Below, in pieces: positions 34,662 through 45,470 of a stretch of DNA of 64,000 nucleotides (positions within the stretch are counted from its first letter, which is position 1; each line of letters opens with the position of its first letter). The DNA comes from Candolleomyces eurysporus (lineage: Eukaryota > Basidiomycota > Agaricomycetes > Agaricales > Psathyrellaceae). The stretch lies in NCBI GenBank assembly GCA_027579435.1, contig JANBPK010000159.1, positions 1-64,000 of the forward strand. The letters run 5' to 3'. Both the position numbers and the translations under genes were made by a program. The notes below the pieces were generated by a model. It worked only from the letters and a program-made list of their open reading frames with translations. It ran no database searches and was not told the DNA's origin.

Positions 34662-34849
34662 TGCTGCTGCCTTACCCCGAGTCTGGTATGGGTTGATCTA
34701 CGACCTCATTCTCAATTCCTTATATATGCGTAGAAATTCATTGCGTTTCTGCTGACATTAATTGTGATCGCCCTGGAAGCAGAGTAGGAGAAACGTTCCG
34801 TAGCACCTCTTGTGAATTCTTTAGCAGATTCGGAGACAATCAAATGATA

Positions 34850-35620
34850 CTCGACGCCCAAATGCCGTACGGAAACGCTTTTGACAGCACTATGAGGTAC
34901 CAACAGCGCCCGGGCCGAAAGTACTCTAGTGCATCTCTTTTATCTTGCTCAACACCTTCCAAGATAAATATGAAATGACGATCTGAGCTTACCTTCTTCA
35001 TGAGCTGTGCGATAATGCGACGCCTGGACCTTCCTTCAAGCGCTGTGAGAAGAAAAGTCGTCTTCCAGCCACAAGTAATCACGATCAGGTCAAGCCATCA
35101 CCACGCCCAGCTCGTTCTTCTCGGGAGGAGCCTCATGAAGGAAGAAACTCAAAGCTATACCTTTGCCAATCGATACTAGCAGATTCCATGTTGAGGAACC
35201 AATGATAGTGAACGCCACTGCTGCCCCGCGTCCAAGCTGCACAGGTCAGGATCCTATCTATTCACAAAAATACTACGTTATGAATTTGCGTCCACCGCTC
35301 GAGCAGAGGCGTTTGTGCGCCCCGTATCACGATACACCATAGCAAACGTCAATCAGGGGCGTCGACGAGGTTGCACCGAGTGTGTGAGCGCCGATCAAGA
35401 GAAGTATGGAGAAGTGCGTTCTGGGGTAAGAGAGCCGGTGAAAATATGAGCTCAGAGAACTGTATTCCCTGCGTTATTCTGTCACTCGCTCTGCATAGAG
35501 CTATCAGAATTCCCCCACAAAGTATTCCTGGTGCAAGCTTTATATATGATTGCATGCCTAGCTGATATATCTCAAAGCCTATACGTGTTGATCACAAGCA
35601 TTGGTATTCGAGATAAGGTT
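34850..35620 (-). repeat. X block upstream of 7TM copy 11
   Basis: A full-length X copy. A minus-strand stretch reads EGVEQDKRDALEYFRPGR. It is followed on the plus strand by a Y block and then the GH5 gene. Confidence 0.45.
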
Positions 35621-35699
35621 AAAGACGGCGCGCGACTAGCGGCCGTGTCAGTGTGGGTCTGCTCACATCCAGCGAAATTGAGTCAGGGTCTAATCCTAG

Positions 35700-36290
35700 T
35701 TTGTGCTAAAGGTATGGGTGAGACTTATACACTCTCAAGCATCCTTTCCTGATCCTACTATCTCAGTATGTGAGGGTTGGTCCGAGTCGTTGAATACCTT
35801 CAAATTTAAGTCGGAGTTACAAACTGCGGTGTTCCGTACGCTGAACATTTTCGTTTCTTGCCTCCCCATCTTCTTGTTCCCATCGTGCTTCAACCCTCCA
35901 CGGACGATCAACTGCACAAGCACCAACGGGGCACTCACTCGGTCCTCGAATGTCAGATTTTGTGATGGGCGGGATGGTGTTGGCGAGAATGTGAGATGAC
36001 AGAGGGTAGGAAGGTAGGTACTCCAAATTGCGTTTTGTGCTAGGTAGAACGCCATATCTTGGTGGGAACAAGGGAGGGTAGAAGAAGGCGCCACTTTGAG
36101 TGGTTCTTCGGTGGGGAAGGCAGATACCGGGGATGAAATGCATTTTAATTCACCTGTTTGAAAATCGCAATAGACACGCTTCACATTCGTTCGTCTCAGC
36201 GATGAACAGCTCCTAGCTTCCCTATTCTCCAGTAACGATTAGTGGTGCATGACACGTCGCGAGGGAGCGCGGGGCTTGGCGGTGTGGTCA
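35700..36290. repeat. Y block, third copy, abutting GH5
   Basis: Homologous to the blocks at 5530 and 8690. It ends with tagcttccctattctccagtaacgat...gcgagggagcg, the junction that elsewhere leads into a 7TM 3' end. Here it leads into the 5' flank of the GH5 gene, so the tandem array was broken at this point. Confidence 0.5.
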
Positions 36291-36461
36291 CTGCTCTATC
36301 GGATATATCCCGCTCTTATAGGTCCCTTGACCAGTGAGCACGTTGCTTGGATTTGCTTCCGACACATGCTTCGCTCACCCGGTCGCATGTTTTTCGGTCG
36401 CTCCCCAGACTCTTCAAATGAGCCCCTCTTCTCTTCCCCCGACCCACTCTTGCTCTCTCAG

Positions 36462-37682
36462 ATGCTGCTGGAGGCAATGATGCTCTCCCATCTCATCTTC
36501 CTTCTGCTCATTCACGCTGCCAACGCCATCGTCCTTCGCTCTTCTGGGCGATGGATTCTGGACGCCTCCACCGGACAGCGAGTGAAGCTCCGTTGCGCTA
36601 ACTGGGCAGGTCACCAAGAAGCCAGTATTCCAGAAGGCTTACAACACCAACCCGTTGCCAACATTGCCCAATGGCTTTCCACGAATCGGTTCAATTGCGT
36701 TCGGCTCACCTTCTCCATCGACATGGCTCTTAACCCTAACCAACGAGTATCCGATTCTTTCACCGCCGCTGCGTCTGCCGCCGGTGTCAGCACTTCATCC
36801 ATGCAAAATCTCTACACCCAAGCAGTATCGAAGAACTCTTGGCTCTCCTCCGCAACGACTCGAGGTACATTCGCTCGGGTAATCCAGGAGTTAGAAGCCC
36901 GCAACGTGATGGTCATCCTCGATAACCACGTCAGTCGTGCCTCCTGGTGCTGCGGTACAAGTGACGGAAACGGGTGGTGGGCGTCCGCCTCTGGATATAA
37001 TGCGGGTAACAGTCGGTTTTTCGACACCAACAACTGGCTCTCCGGCCTCCGGAGCATGGCTTCCTTCGCCCAGTCCCACCCTAACGTCGTCGGCATATCT
37101 CTTCGAAACGAACTTCGTGCGGTGGGAAGCCAGGATGGGAATGGTCACGCGGATTGGTACAACTTCGTCACGCAGGGGGCTAGAGCAGTCAGAGAAGGAA
37201 ACTCGAACCTCCTCGTTGTCGTCGGTGGCGTGAGCTACGCTCTCGATCTGAGCTTCATTTACAACAAGATGCTCGATCGAAATGTGTTTGGGGACAAGCT
37301 TGTGTGGGAGTTCCACAACTACCAGTGGAGCGGGATAGGTAATACCTGTGCGAGTCACCAGAAGATGATGGGTGATAGGGCTGGGTACCTCCTCGTTCAG
37401 AACAAGACGTATACGGGACCCCTGATCTTGAGCGAGTATGGGTGGGCTCAGAATAACCCGACGGCGGCTGAGAACGCTTATGTCTCGTGCCTGGTGCAGT
37501 ATATGGAGAATAACGATGCGGAGTGGGCGTATTGGGCGTTGCAGGGATCATACTATGTTCGAGAAGGGAGGGTCAACTTTGACGAAACATTTGGGCTGCT
37601 TAATAATGACTGGAGCGGGTGGAGGAATAGTTCATTTCCTCGGACATTGGGAAAGATGTTCGACGTCACACAAGGGCCGTAG
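36462..37682 (+). CDS. Glycoside hydrolase family 5, secreted
   Basis: An intronless frame encodes 406 aa from the chosen Met at 36462. It opens with a hydrophobic signal peptide (MMLSHLIFLLLIHAANA, then IVLRSSGRWILD). The frame is open further upstream to 36249, but that part is repeat-derived and a signal peptide favours the later start. GH5 hallmarks are visible: NHVSRASWCC, the acid/base Glu217 in SLRNELR, and the nucleophile Glu325 in LSEYGW. The extended RNELR motif and the NGWW loop resemble the GH5 subgroup shared by plants and fungi (GH5_11-like, from memory). The substrate is probably a beta-linked polysaccharide, but the exact specificity cannot be read from sequence. All catalytic residues are present and the gene looks functional. 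Confidence 0.9.
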   Translation: MLLEAMMLSHLIFLLLIHAANAIVLRSSGRWILDASTGQRVKLRCANWAGHQEASIPEGLQHQPVANIAQWLSTNRFNCVRLTFSIDMALNPNQRVSDSFTAAASAAGVSTSSMQNLYTQAVSKNSWLSSATTRGTFARVIQELEARNVMVILDNHVSRASWCCGTSDGNGWWASASGYNAGNSRFFDTNNWLSGLRSMASFAQSHPNVVGISLRNELRAVGSQDGNGHADWYNFVTQGARAVREGNSNLLVVVGGVSYALDLSFIYNKMLDRNVFGDKLVWEFHNYQWSGIGNTCASHQKMMGDRAGYLLVQNKTYTGPLILSEYGWAQNNPTAAENAYVSCLVQYMENNDAEWAYWALQGSYYVREGRVNFDETFGLLNNDWSGWRNSSFPRTLGKMFDVTQGP

Positions 37683-38340
37683 ATAGCAGAAATAGTACCT
37701 TCATGTATGCTCGATTGCTTCCTTAAAGTGAATCATGTCAGTGTCNAATTTTTTCAGTGGCAGATTCCTCAAGCAGGATGACGGCTGCCAGTAACCAGAA
37801 CCGACGTCTTCGAAGCCCATTGCAGGAGAAAGTAGAGAGAAACAGAGTGATAAGATACTAAGAGAGCAGGGGCGAAGCCGCTGTCGAGCGCCTGGCTCGA
37901 TGCTGACAATACTCACATATCAACAGCTTGAACGAATTGGAATCAGTACAATTTCTTCGAGACAGTTAGAAGGACGGGTCAGTTCTGCTTCTCGTCAATC
38001 GATGCGAGGGTCTGCAGGGATTTTGAGGTAAGTAGAGAGTAATAACACAAGGTCTCAATATGGAGCGCCTGGTTCCCACTCCTATTCTGCTAACTCCGAG
38101 CTATTGCCCATGACTAGGAATCATAGGAGAGACTCAGACAAAGGTTGACAATGGCGACGCTATTCCTACTCGAACTCGACCGAGAATCATTATCCCGAGT
38201 GTCCCGTTGGTATTTCCAGGTATAACGAAAAGCATTTTGGGTTGCTTCACTGTGCCAAGGGCGTAAAAGCTGTCTCCAACTCTTGAATCCGTTCCCCCTC
38301 CTGTTCTCAAACCACCAATGGATGATCCTATTGGCAGTGC
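37683..38340. other. Spacer after GH5
   Basis: No gene or repeat-family match is recognised. It includes an N at 37746 next to a T run. The sequence is ordinary intergenic or 3' UTR DNA of the GH5 gene. Confidence 0.3.
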
Positions 38341-39160
38341 CCAAATCTCTTCTCAGCTGTTAAAGCTTCTTGAAGAGTTTCCGAGTGAGCTCTGTATCGA
38401 GGCGATCGCGTCTCTTGAAACTTGCGATACCCTATCCTATTGTTGAGTACTGTGCGTACTTATCATTTACTCCCTTCATCGTATTCAGCATTTTGAAGAC
38501 ATACTGTTTCCTTCGTTCCATGTTCGATCAAAGGAGCATCTGGATCTCCACTCTTTGCTCCCTTTTCCGGCGACCCGAGCAAGGCTGTTTCAATCGTCAT
38601 ATGTTAAATGCTACGAGATTAAGTTTGATCTCTTGAGGGAGATATTTAAGCGTGACTAGCCAATCACAGTAGCTGATAAGTTTATTAGAGTACAGGGTGA
38701 TACAGCAGCTGTTCAAAATCATGACTTTTGGGGCGATCCCCTCAATGCTTCTGTTGCGTCGGTCAATAGAGTACATCAACGAAGTTGATGGAGGGAGAAA
38801 TGTCGAATAGACGGATCCTTATCAGCCAGCTATCTCCTTGGTTGTCGTGGATCCATGATGATCCAATGATCTTCCATCTCACCATAGTTCGTGAAGTGAG
38901 CTCTGATGTTGATGTTCGAGCAAGAATTGAGCCCAAAAGGCTGGTGTGTGCTATCTGTACGGAATCCGACGTCACACCCCGTCTTCAACGGACATTACCT
39001 GGGCAGGTAAGAGTGGCGTCGCCTCCACCGTCCTTTCTTTGCTCAGATTATATCACCTGTCCTGTAGTTTTTCTGTCAACCGTTCCGATATGGGCGGTTG
39101 CACATATCTTGGCATCAGTGCCTTCGAATGTGCGCAGGGCTGTGACCTACTAGCCTTTCC
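38341..39160 (+). other. Possible decayed F-box-like gene
   Basis: A plus-strand stretch near 38350-38440 reads LLEEFPSELCIEAIASLET, resembling the start of a fungal F-box, and after a possible intron (gtgcgtac...tattcag) continues with a Leu/Phe-rich segment. Further on, 38785-39153 is open with segments such as LSWIHDDPMIFHLTIVREV. I cannot join these into one convincing gene. It could be an unannotated F-box protein, a remnant, or chance. Confidence 0.25.
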
Positions 39161-39470
39161 GACGTGCTGATGTCGAGTTGGGCGCTCATGATGAGAACAT
39201 CAAATGGGTTGATGGAATTGCACATGCTTCCTTTTTGTGTATACACTGGGCTGTGTTGCGTTATTGCTAGCGAGATACGGTTTGATTGTCGTTGACGCTG
39301 CTTTGGAATCCCCATTTTCACGGTATGATCATCGAAGGAGTCAGAGAAGAATCGCCTTTCTCGTTCCCTTCTTTCATCCCTCAGTTGCGGCTGCTAACCT
39401 TCAGTTCCTACTACCCATACCCGAACGTAGGCGGATAACTCGTGAGCCAGGAGTCCTGCTCCTGGATGCC

Positions 39471-41348
39471 ATGGACAAGCAGATTGAAGCGCAGCGCTCG
39501 TATAGGTAAGCTTTATTCCCTAGCATCAGCGAGAGTCTGATACGATACGATTGTTTCAGAATTACACTGAGTGTTCAAGTAGCCAGTCTCAGTAAGCACG
39601 CGCCGAGCACCTCTCTCATAAGCCCCGAAAAGGATCTGCCTGACCTTGAGCGGTCGATCTCTACCGTCCAGCACTCCTCTATTATGATTACGCTCTTACA
39701 TTTACCGACGAAATCAAATATATTTGGAAGAAACCGTGGAGGTTGACGACTTTTCTCTACGTCCTGTGTCGTTACGCTTTGGTTGCCAATCTCGTGTACA
39801 TGCTGGCTATATTGAAAGACGGGCCCATACCGGTGAGTTTCCACATTTAAGACAAGCTCAACCTATAGGCGCCTAACCATTGAATTATCCCTGGATCAGT
39901 GCGTGAGCCATCTCAATATTTCAGAACCACCTCAGGCTTTAACACGAGGTTCGAAACGCCTACAGCTGTGACGTCGGCTATACCATAGCAGGCGTCCTGA
40001 GCATTTTCGGACACGTTGGAATCCTTCGTCAGTAACAAGATCGTCACCCTATGCCAATGAAACGAATTTCATGTACGGAATAATGCAACAGTAACATGGG
40101 GTCTCCGAACATCCGCTATTTGCAGCAAAAACAAGATCATCACTGCCGTTCTCGGCCTACTCGGGCTGACCGTCATTGTCTTGCTCATTGTACGTACATG
40201 CTGTATATGGGTCCACCACATAGCAATTGCTTACCAGGAAACTTGAACGTTGACCAAGGTTCGAGCACCATTCAATCGATGCAAAGGGCCTATCGTTTTC
40301 AAAGGGTGAGATCTATTACCCCTCAATCCTTTAAGCAGCTAATCGTTTATCTTCTCCATGTACAGGAGTACGTCGCTTTCTCTCACGAGCTCGTGCAGTA
40401 ATGAATGGCTGAGCGCAATATATCAGTTAGAGGAGCTATTTCTGCTCTTATGCTGGCCTGGGAGGTGTTGGCATTTGGGCTTGCCGCTTTCTGTGCCTGG
40501 AGAACAGCTTGGAAAGATTCGAAGTTTTGGGAGAACCCCAAGCTCTCGTTGAACTATGTTGTGTTCTCGCAAGGTGTGTGATTCTCAGGGGATATTATAC
40601 CGTCGAGGGGAGCTAACCTCGCGAAACTTGGGATAGGCTTGATTTACATCTTGTACGCTTTATCCCCATTTCTGAAGTTCACGAAGAGCGTTTTAAGTTT
40701 ACGATTACCCCTCAACAGTGTTGTTTTCGCGCTGTCTGCAGTCTCGCTCTCCCTGAACTGGGTGAGTCCACCCCTCTATCGCCAGTTTTCTCTCGAAGTT
40801 CGAAGTAAACTTTATCTTATAGAAAGTGGATGTGATATATTCCAGGCTACTCAATAGTTTGAAGCTTCCGTACGTGCATCTCACGCGCACCCAAATTTTG
40901 CCTGCTACAACCTCGCTAATCTCTCCATAGCCTCTCAGGCTTCTTCACTGCACGATTCCTTCTCAAACTTAGAGCGTGGGAGGAAAATAAGAACCATGGC
41001 TTGCATAGCACGCTTCCCCGCTATCTTTCCACTAACGCCCCTGACACCAGTACTGGATTCGATTTTCATCATAGCATCAGAGAAAACGAGGCCCCAAATC
41101 AGTCCACAATCGAGGCGTCAAGCAATGTCTCTGCAGTAGATGAGCTCGGAGGTGACATAGGTCCGAGACCTACTTACTCGACAGGTTACCCAGAGGAACC
41201 TCTAGAGAGTCCTTCCTCTATGGTACTGAAGAGCGCCGAAGAAGTGGGTGGTGGTGCAGTCAATGGAACACGAAGGCTAGAGGATGATCTAGGTACCGTA
41301 GAGCATGGACAACTAGTATGCGCTCCGCAACTAGCTTACCAAAGGTGA
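39471..41348 (+). CDS. DUF6533-type seven-helix membrane protein
   Basis: A multi-exon gene of the Agaricomycete DUF6533 membrane family, function unknown. Likely first exons are 39471-39505, 39560-39591 and 39672-39832; they join to SVQVASLTLLYYDYALTFTD, the diagnostic YDYxLTF motif, then EIKYIWKKPW. Later exons give CDVGYTIAGVLSIFG, WGLRTSAICSKNKIITAVLG (after the acceptor near 40095), LMLAWEVLAFGLAAFCAWR (about 40430-40520), GLIYILYALSPFLKF (from about 40637) and, after an intron, PLSGFFTARFLLKLRAWEEN. A polar tail ends at a TGA at 41346. The joins around 39840-40000 and 40190-40240 are not resolved. It is unrelated to the array family at sequence level, although both are seven-helix proteins. 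Confidence 0.78.
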
Positions 41349-41795
41349 GAGTTCCCCACCTCAAGGGCAATCGAGCTTATCTGGAGAAATCATTAACTAT
41401 TAGTCCGGTGTCAGCACTTCTCGGAACGCCCAGCAGTGCGACGCTCAGGAGCAGAGCCAAGAGCCAAAACTTGAAGGAGGCACCGACGGGTCAGAGCGTT
41501 GAAGGTCCTTCCAGCCTGAAAAATCTCTCGACNGGGGGGCGAAACGGAAGAGTCGGAAATACCCAATAAAGCACCTGATTGGGGAAAATTTAGATAAAAG
41601 TAGGGCGGCTGCAAAACTAGGGACTATCTAAGGAGCAATGTAGAAATTGTACGACTAGAGCCTGAATATCTATAGTCTTGCGTAATTGTGACAGTCGAAA
41701 GAGAGGTCTGGGAACAGTCTAACGCACCGATGACCAAGGATTCCGCGATTCTCGAGCAGAAAGGGTATCCGCACCCAAGACGGTGCTAACACCTA

Positions 41796-42279
41796 GTGCG
41801 CGACTCTAAACCGGAATGATAGCCATCCTCATTGAATCTACTACACTACTCACGATCTTCGGCACCTCCACAGCGATACTCAAAATTTTCTGGATCCCTG
41901 TACCCTATCCATCTCAAGGATTTGTTGTCCGCGTCTACTACGCGTAAATTGGGCTGATCGAGTGCTTCTCATCATTGCTAATATGCTGANTTTTATTAAA
42001 TAAAAGGCATTATCGTCGCGCATGATCATATTTCGGGTCACGACCGGCCGCTCCTTCAAGAAATTACCGATTTTCAAGGACGGGGTTCCAACTCGTCCGA
42101 TCCGATTCGCACAGCGAACCACCGAACCATCTTTCGTTCACTCGACTTTTGATCGCATACCGAAAGAGGACTGAATATCAGCATTGGTGGGCCCACCCAA
42201 ACCCAGACGTTTATTCTTCACATCGCACGGGAGAAGTGGAATGTGGAATGAGGGTGGGAAGTTTGAGAAGATCAAGTAG
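41796..42279 (+). pseudogene. 7TM family copy 12, inverted remnant
   Basis: The only array-family piece on the plus strand. Exon 4 remnant: TGMIAILIESTTLLTIFG at about 41813-41870, then YPSQGFVVR. After a degenerate intron ending aaaag, exon 5 reads ALSRMIIFRVTTGRSFKKLP from about 42008. The tail is interrupted by a TGA near 42170 but resumes ISIGGPTQTQTF and reaches TAG at 42277. An N is at 41990. Exons 1-3 are absent. It is the most diverged copy and lies in the same inverted block as G-alpha D. Confidence 0.82.
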
Positions 42280-42479
42280 CAATTGATCTAGTTCGTTGAT
42301 CGCGAAGAATCCAGCCGGCTCGAGCCTTGCTTGTAGTCGTACTTAGTTGTGTCTCAGTCTGCTTGCTCTCCTATTTATATTCGCCACCGTAGCTGATTGG
42401 AGGACTGCAAAGTGACCACTCACACCTCGCCATCAGGGCCTAGCCTGACCTCCAGCGTGTATTGCGCTCGTTTTCGACT

Positions 42480-42640
42480 GGTGCTTACCCCAGAGCTCAT
42501 TCCTGTATACCTCTCTTGATTGGCGTTCATGCACTAGGGGCAACCCCATTTCAACCTCGTCGACAACCCTAATAGACGACTCAAGGTGGACGCCCGAACC
42601 CCTGCTCTAGCAGTGGATGCCATCACCCGGCGATAAGATA
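42480..42640 (+). repeat. Inverted partial X block
   Basis: Reverse complement of part of the X block (words corresponding to gtttgtgcgcccgg and cgatcaagagaggtat). It shows that the inversion at 41.8-44.6 kb carried more than the genes. Confidence 0.4.
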
Positions 42641-42879
42641 ATGCGGTTATCAATATCATACCGCCACGTCTGCTTCAACCCTGTCTATACTGAGACCCAT
42701 CTCCCTCCTCTCCCTGCCCTATATCCCTGCGATGAAGGGTCCCCTCTGGGCCGTCGAGTGCGAATACTCTCGCGGCTCCGTCAAGCCGGGTACTACTTTG
42801 GCCTAGAACGCTTAGAGCCTCGTAGGTTCTCACGAGCACGGAATCTGGAGTTTTGTAGTCATCGATGCGAATGCGAGTG

Positions 42880-44640
42880 CTGCCTGCCAGCTGGGGTGGC
42901 CCTACGTGGGGGTGGCGGTCAAACGAGTTTAATCTCTAGAATATCGAAATGGATCAAGAATGCGTTGGGTTTGGTGCTGCAGGGGGTCCTGTATGTGAGG
43001 AAGACGGGTATCGAGTGCGTCGCGTATTTGAATAGGGTCTGTTTTCTCTAATCTCCGGGCTGTTCCCCTCCTATTCCTGCACCACGCCACAATCATGGAC
43101 CTATCTCACATCTAAACGTTCTCTTCATTTCATGCTTCTTACCAACCATCCTGGTGTCCACTCGCTAACGCCTCCAACCACACAGGTTCTAGGATAGTAG
43201 AAAAGATCGTTGACGACATCAAAGAGGAAGTAGGCTACACTTCTCCCCTGAAATTGAAGAAGCCATGCACCAGCTATGGAAAAACCCGATCATGCTCAGT
43301 CTTATGGATGATCATTCGAGCGATACTTATCCTTTGGACTCACCGAAATCGCCTATATCCCACACCCCGTTTCGCTCCGTCTCACCCCCTCTTCCTTCGC
43401 TCCCCAACTTTTTTCCTCGCCTACCTTCCCATTCGTCGGCTCTACATCTCGCCCGCGAGTTGCCTTTTCCCGGCCTCCCTACCTTCTCCCTTCAATCCAT
43501 TCACGTTTTTCATTACTTCCGGGCGATGAAAAACAAAGGGTGTCATCATATCTGGTCTCCTGGGCGTGGTCCTAACGATAGGAAGTCCAGATCATCTGGC
43601 TGACAAAGAAGGTCACGGAGACGGGATAGGATGGTGCAGCTGTCGTGAGTTGTTTCATTCAGTATTCCTTTTGATTATATTAAAGCTGGAATCAGTCGGT
43701 CACTCCATGCGACTTTTCTCTGCCCGATTTCTCCTCTATTATATGATTAGTATCTGGATGAGCAAAGTCAAACCCTACTACCGTTTATTCCGCTACTTCT
43801 AATCTTCTATCCGGAAAACGAGCACTCAAGCTAACGAAATCCCCACTTGCCTCCTCTCAACTTCATTCAACTCTATGTTGTTTGTATTCCGCCGGAGCTG
43901 AATTCCGACTCGTTCGACAGACTCTCCTCGACTCGACGCCCATCCTCCACTAACCTGAATTGGGTCGCAATCTCAAGACGACCCACAATCATCCAGCCTT
44001 TCCCTTATATAAACCCGTCGCCTTCAGTCAGCCTCAGCGAACACTACCCAACTTGACTGTCACAGCTGCTGCGTTGATCTTTGGTATGGCCTCAAGCGAG
44101 TATGATCAGATGCCTTGGGAGGAGAGGACTCAAGTAAGTAGCGGGTTGATTTTTGTTCTGTTTTTCAATGGATGGATGGAATGGATGGCAGTTGGAGGGA
44201 AGAGATGGATGCATGGGAGTAGGTCCGGGAGTGACGTTCGTTAGACTGTCCCTCCGCGTTCTTATGCTTTGTGTGTCGAGTGGAGGTGTAATCGGCCGCC
44301 TCATCCCCTTCTGTCCTTCCGTCTTCTGCACTCATCTTTTCTTTCGCTTGTTTGTCCGATCTCGTTCATTTACTGTTTTTCTCTGACTCCCTTCGTATGA
44401 TTTTTTGGATCTATAGACGCTTCATGAGTCTGCCTCGCTTTCTTTGGCATTCTCGGTCTCCTTACTCATTTGCATTAGTTCGTGCATTTGCTGAGAGTCG
44501 TCCCATTCCTTTCTCAGAACCGAACGATGGAAATGCTCGTCCTCTTCGAGTCGCTGATTGACTCAAGATGGTTCTTAGGCAAGTCGACCATTTCGTTCGT
44601 GAATAAGATGGACGTATTTTAGGGTTCAGGTAGGGAACAC
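42880..44640 (+). pseudogene. G-alpha subunit pseudogene, copy D (inverted)
   Basis: The most readable G-alpha copy. A block at about 42940-43030 (SKWIKNALGLVLQGVLYVRK) is shared with copy E and may be a helical-domain exon. The next exon at about 43240-43350 reads FSPEIEEAMHQLWKNPIMLS and DDHSSDTYPLDS without a break. The linker (PDHLADKEG) is near 43585. Switch II is unrecognisable (about 43955-43990). The following exon, ending 44133, reads LIFGMASSEYDQMPWEERTQ before GTAAGT. Exon 44518-44619 reads NRTMEMLVLFESLIDSRWFL and ends with the intact nucleotide-specificity motif NKMD, then TAG. The P-loop and C-terminus are missing. It follows the inverted 7TM remnant, preserving the 7TM-then-G-alpha order. 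Confidence 0.8.
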
Positions 44641-45470
44641 TATGCAGTATCCCGTTGGATTTCACTCCTTGTCGGTAGAAGCGTTCCTGCAGGCACAAAT
44701 AACTCTGCTCCGTCCCTGCATGGAAGTGAATCATGTCAGCGCTGTTCTGCTACCAGGCCCGGACCCAAAGAAGCACGAGTCTAACTTGCCCTGCAGGGCA
44801 GGTCCTCCGGCCGAAGAACCCTCTTCGGAACTTATCCACGTCCGGCAGGGACAAAATCTCGGATCTCTTTCCCTTCGTGGGGTCGGCTACGTATTACGAG
44901 GGATGGTCGTCATCGAAGCTGAAAGTCATCGAAGCTGAAAGCAGTCAAGGGTCCACGAATATTAAAACCACTATTCGTCTGACCCATCGTTGTCAGATTC
45001 CGAGTAGTGGCCTGGCCGCGGGTACTAGAATACAACTGCATCTATCCATCCTTGGATATCTTGACAAGCAGCTCGCAATTTCCTTCTTCCTGGACCACTG
45101 AAAAAAGCCACCGGAGAGAGAATTCGGCTGCATCATCCGATCCGGAGCTTGAGGCAAACGTGGCTGGGGGGGCAGAGGTCTTTCTCTATGGTGTGCGTAG
45201 ACGTTTTTGCAATGTGCTAAAAGTCCTGAGCTTCGTGCGTACTAGTGTGGCACTGCGAAGTATCAGATAAACTATCTGCTAGCAGACAGTACCGGGACAC
45301 GCTGGAGCGAACAATCAAGACAATTTTCATTCATCCCCAACCATGAACACGTGGCGTGCTGCATGTTTAACTCGAGTCCGGCCAAGTGGATAAAGGGCAG
45401 GGAAGCAAGGGTCCCTCCACTTTTTTCCCCCACCCTCCACATCGTTACCTCGGAGGTGGTTCCTTGGACG
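44641..45470. other. Spacer before the MFS gene
   Basis: No recognisable gene. Short open stretches have no family resemblance. The last about 150 bp (45320-45470) are presumably the MFS promoter and 5' leader. Confidence 0.3.

Noticed and set aside
36891..37358. 155-codon minus frame opposite GH5
   Set aside because: Antisense shadow of the GH5 catalytic domain; no independent signal.
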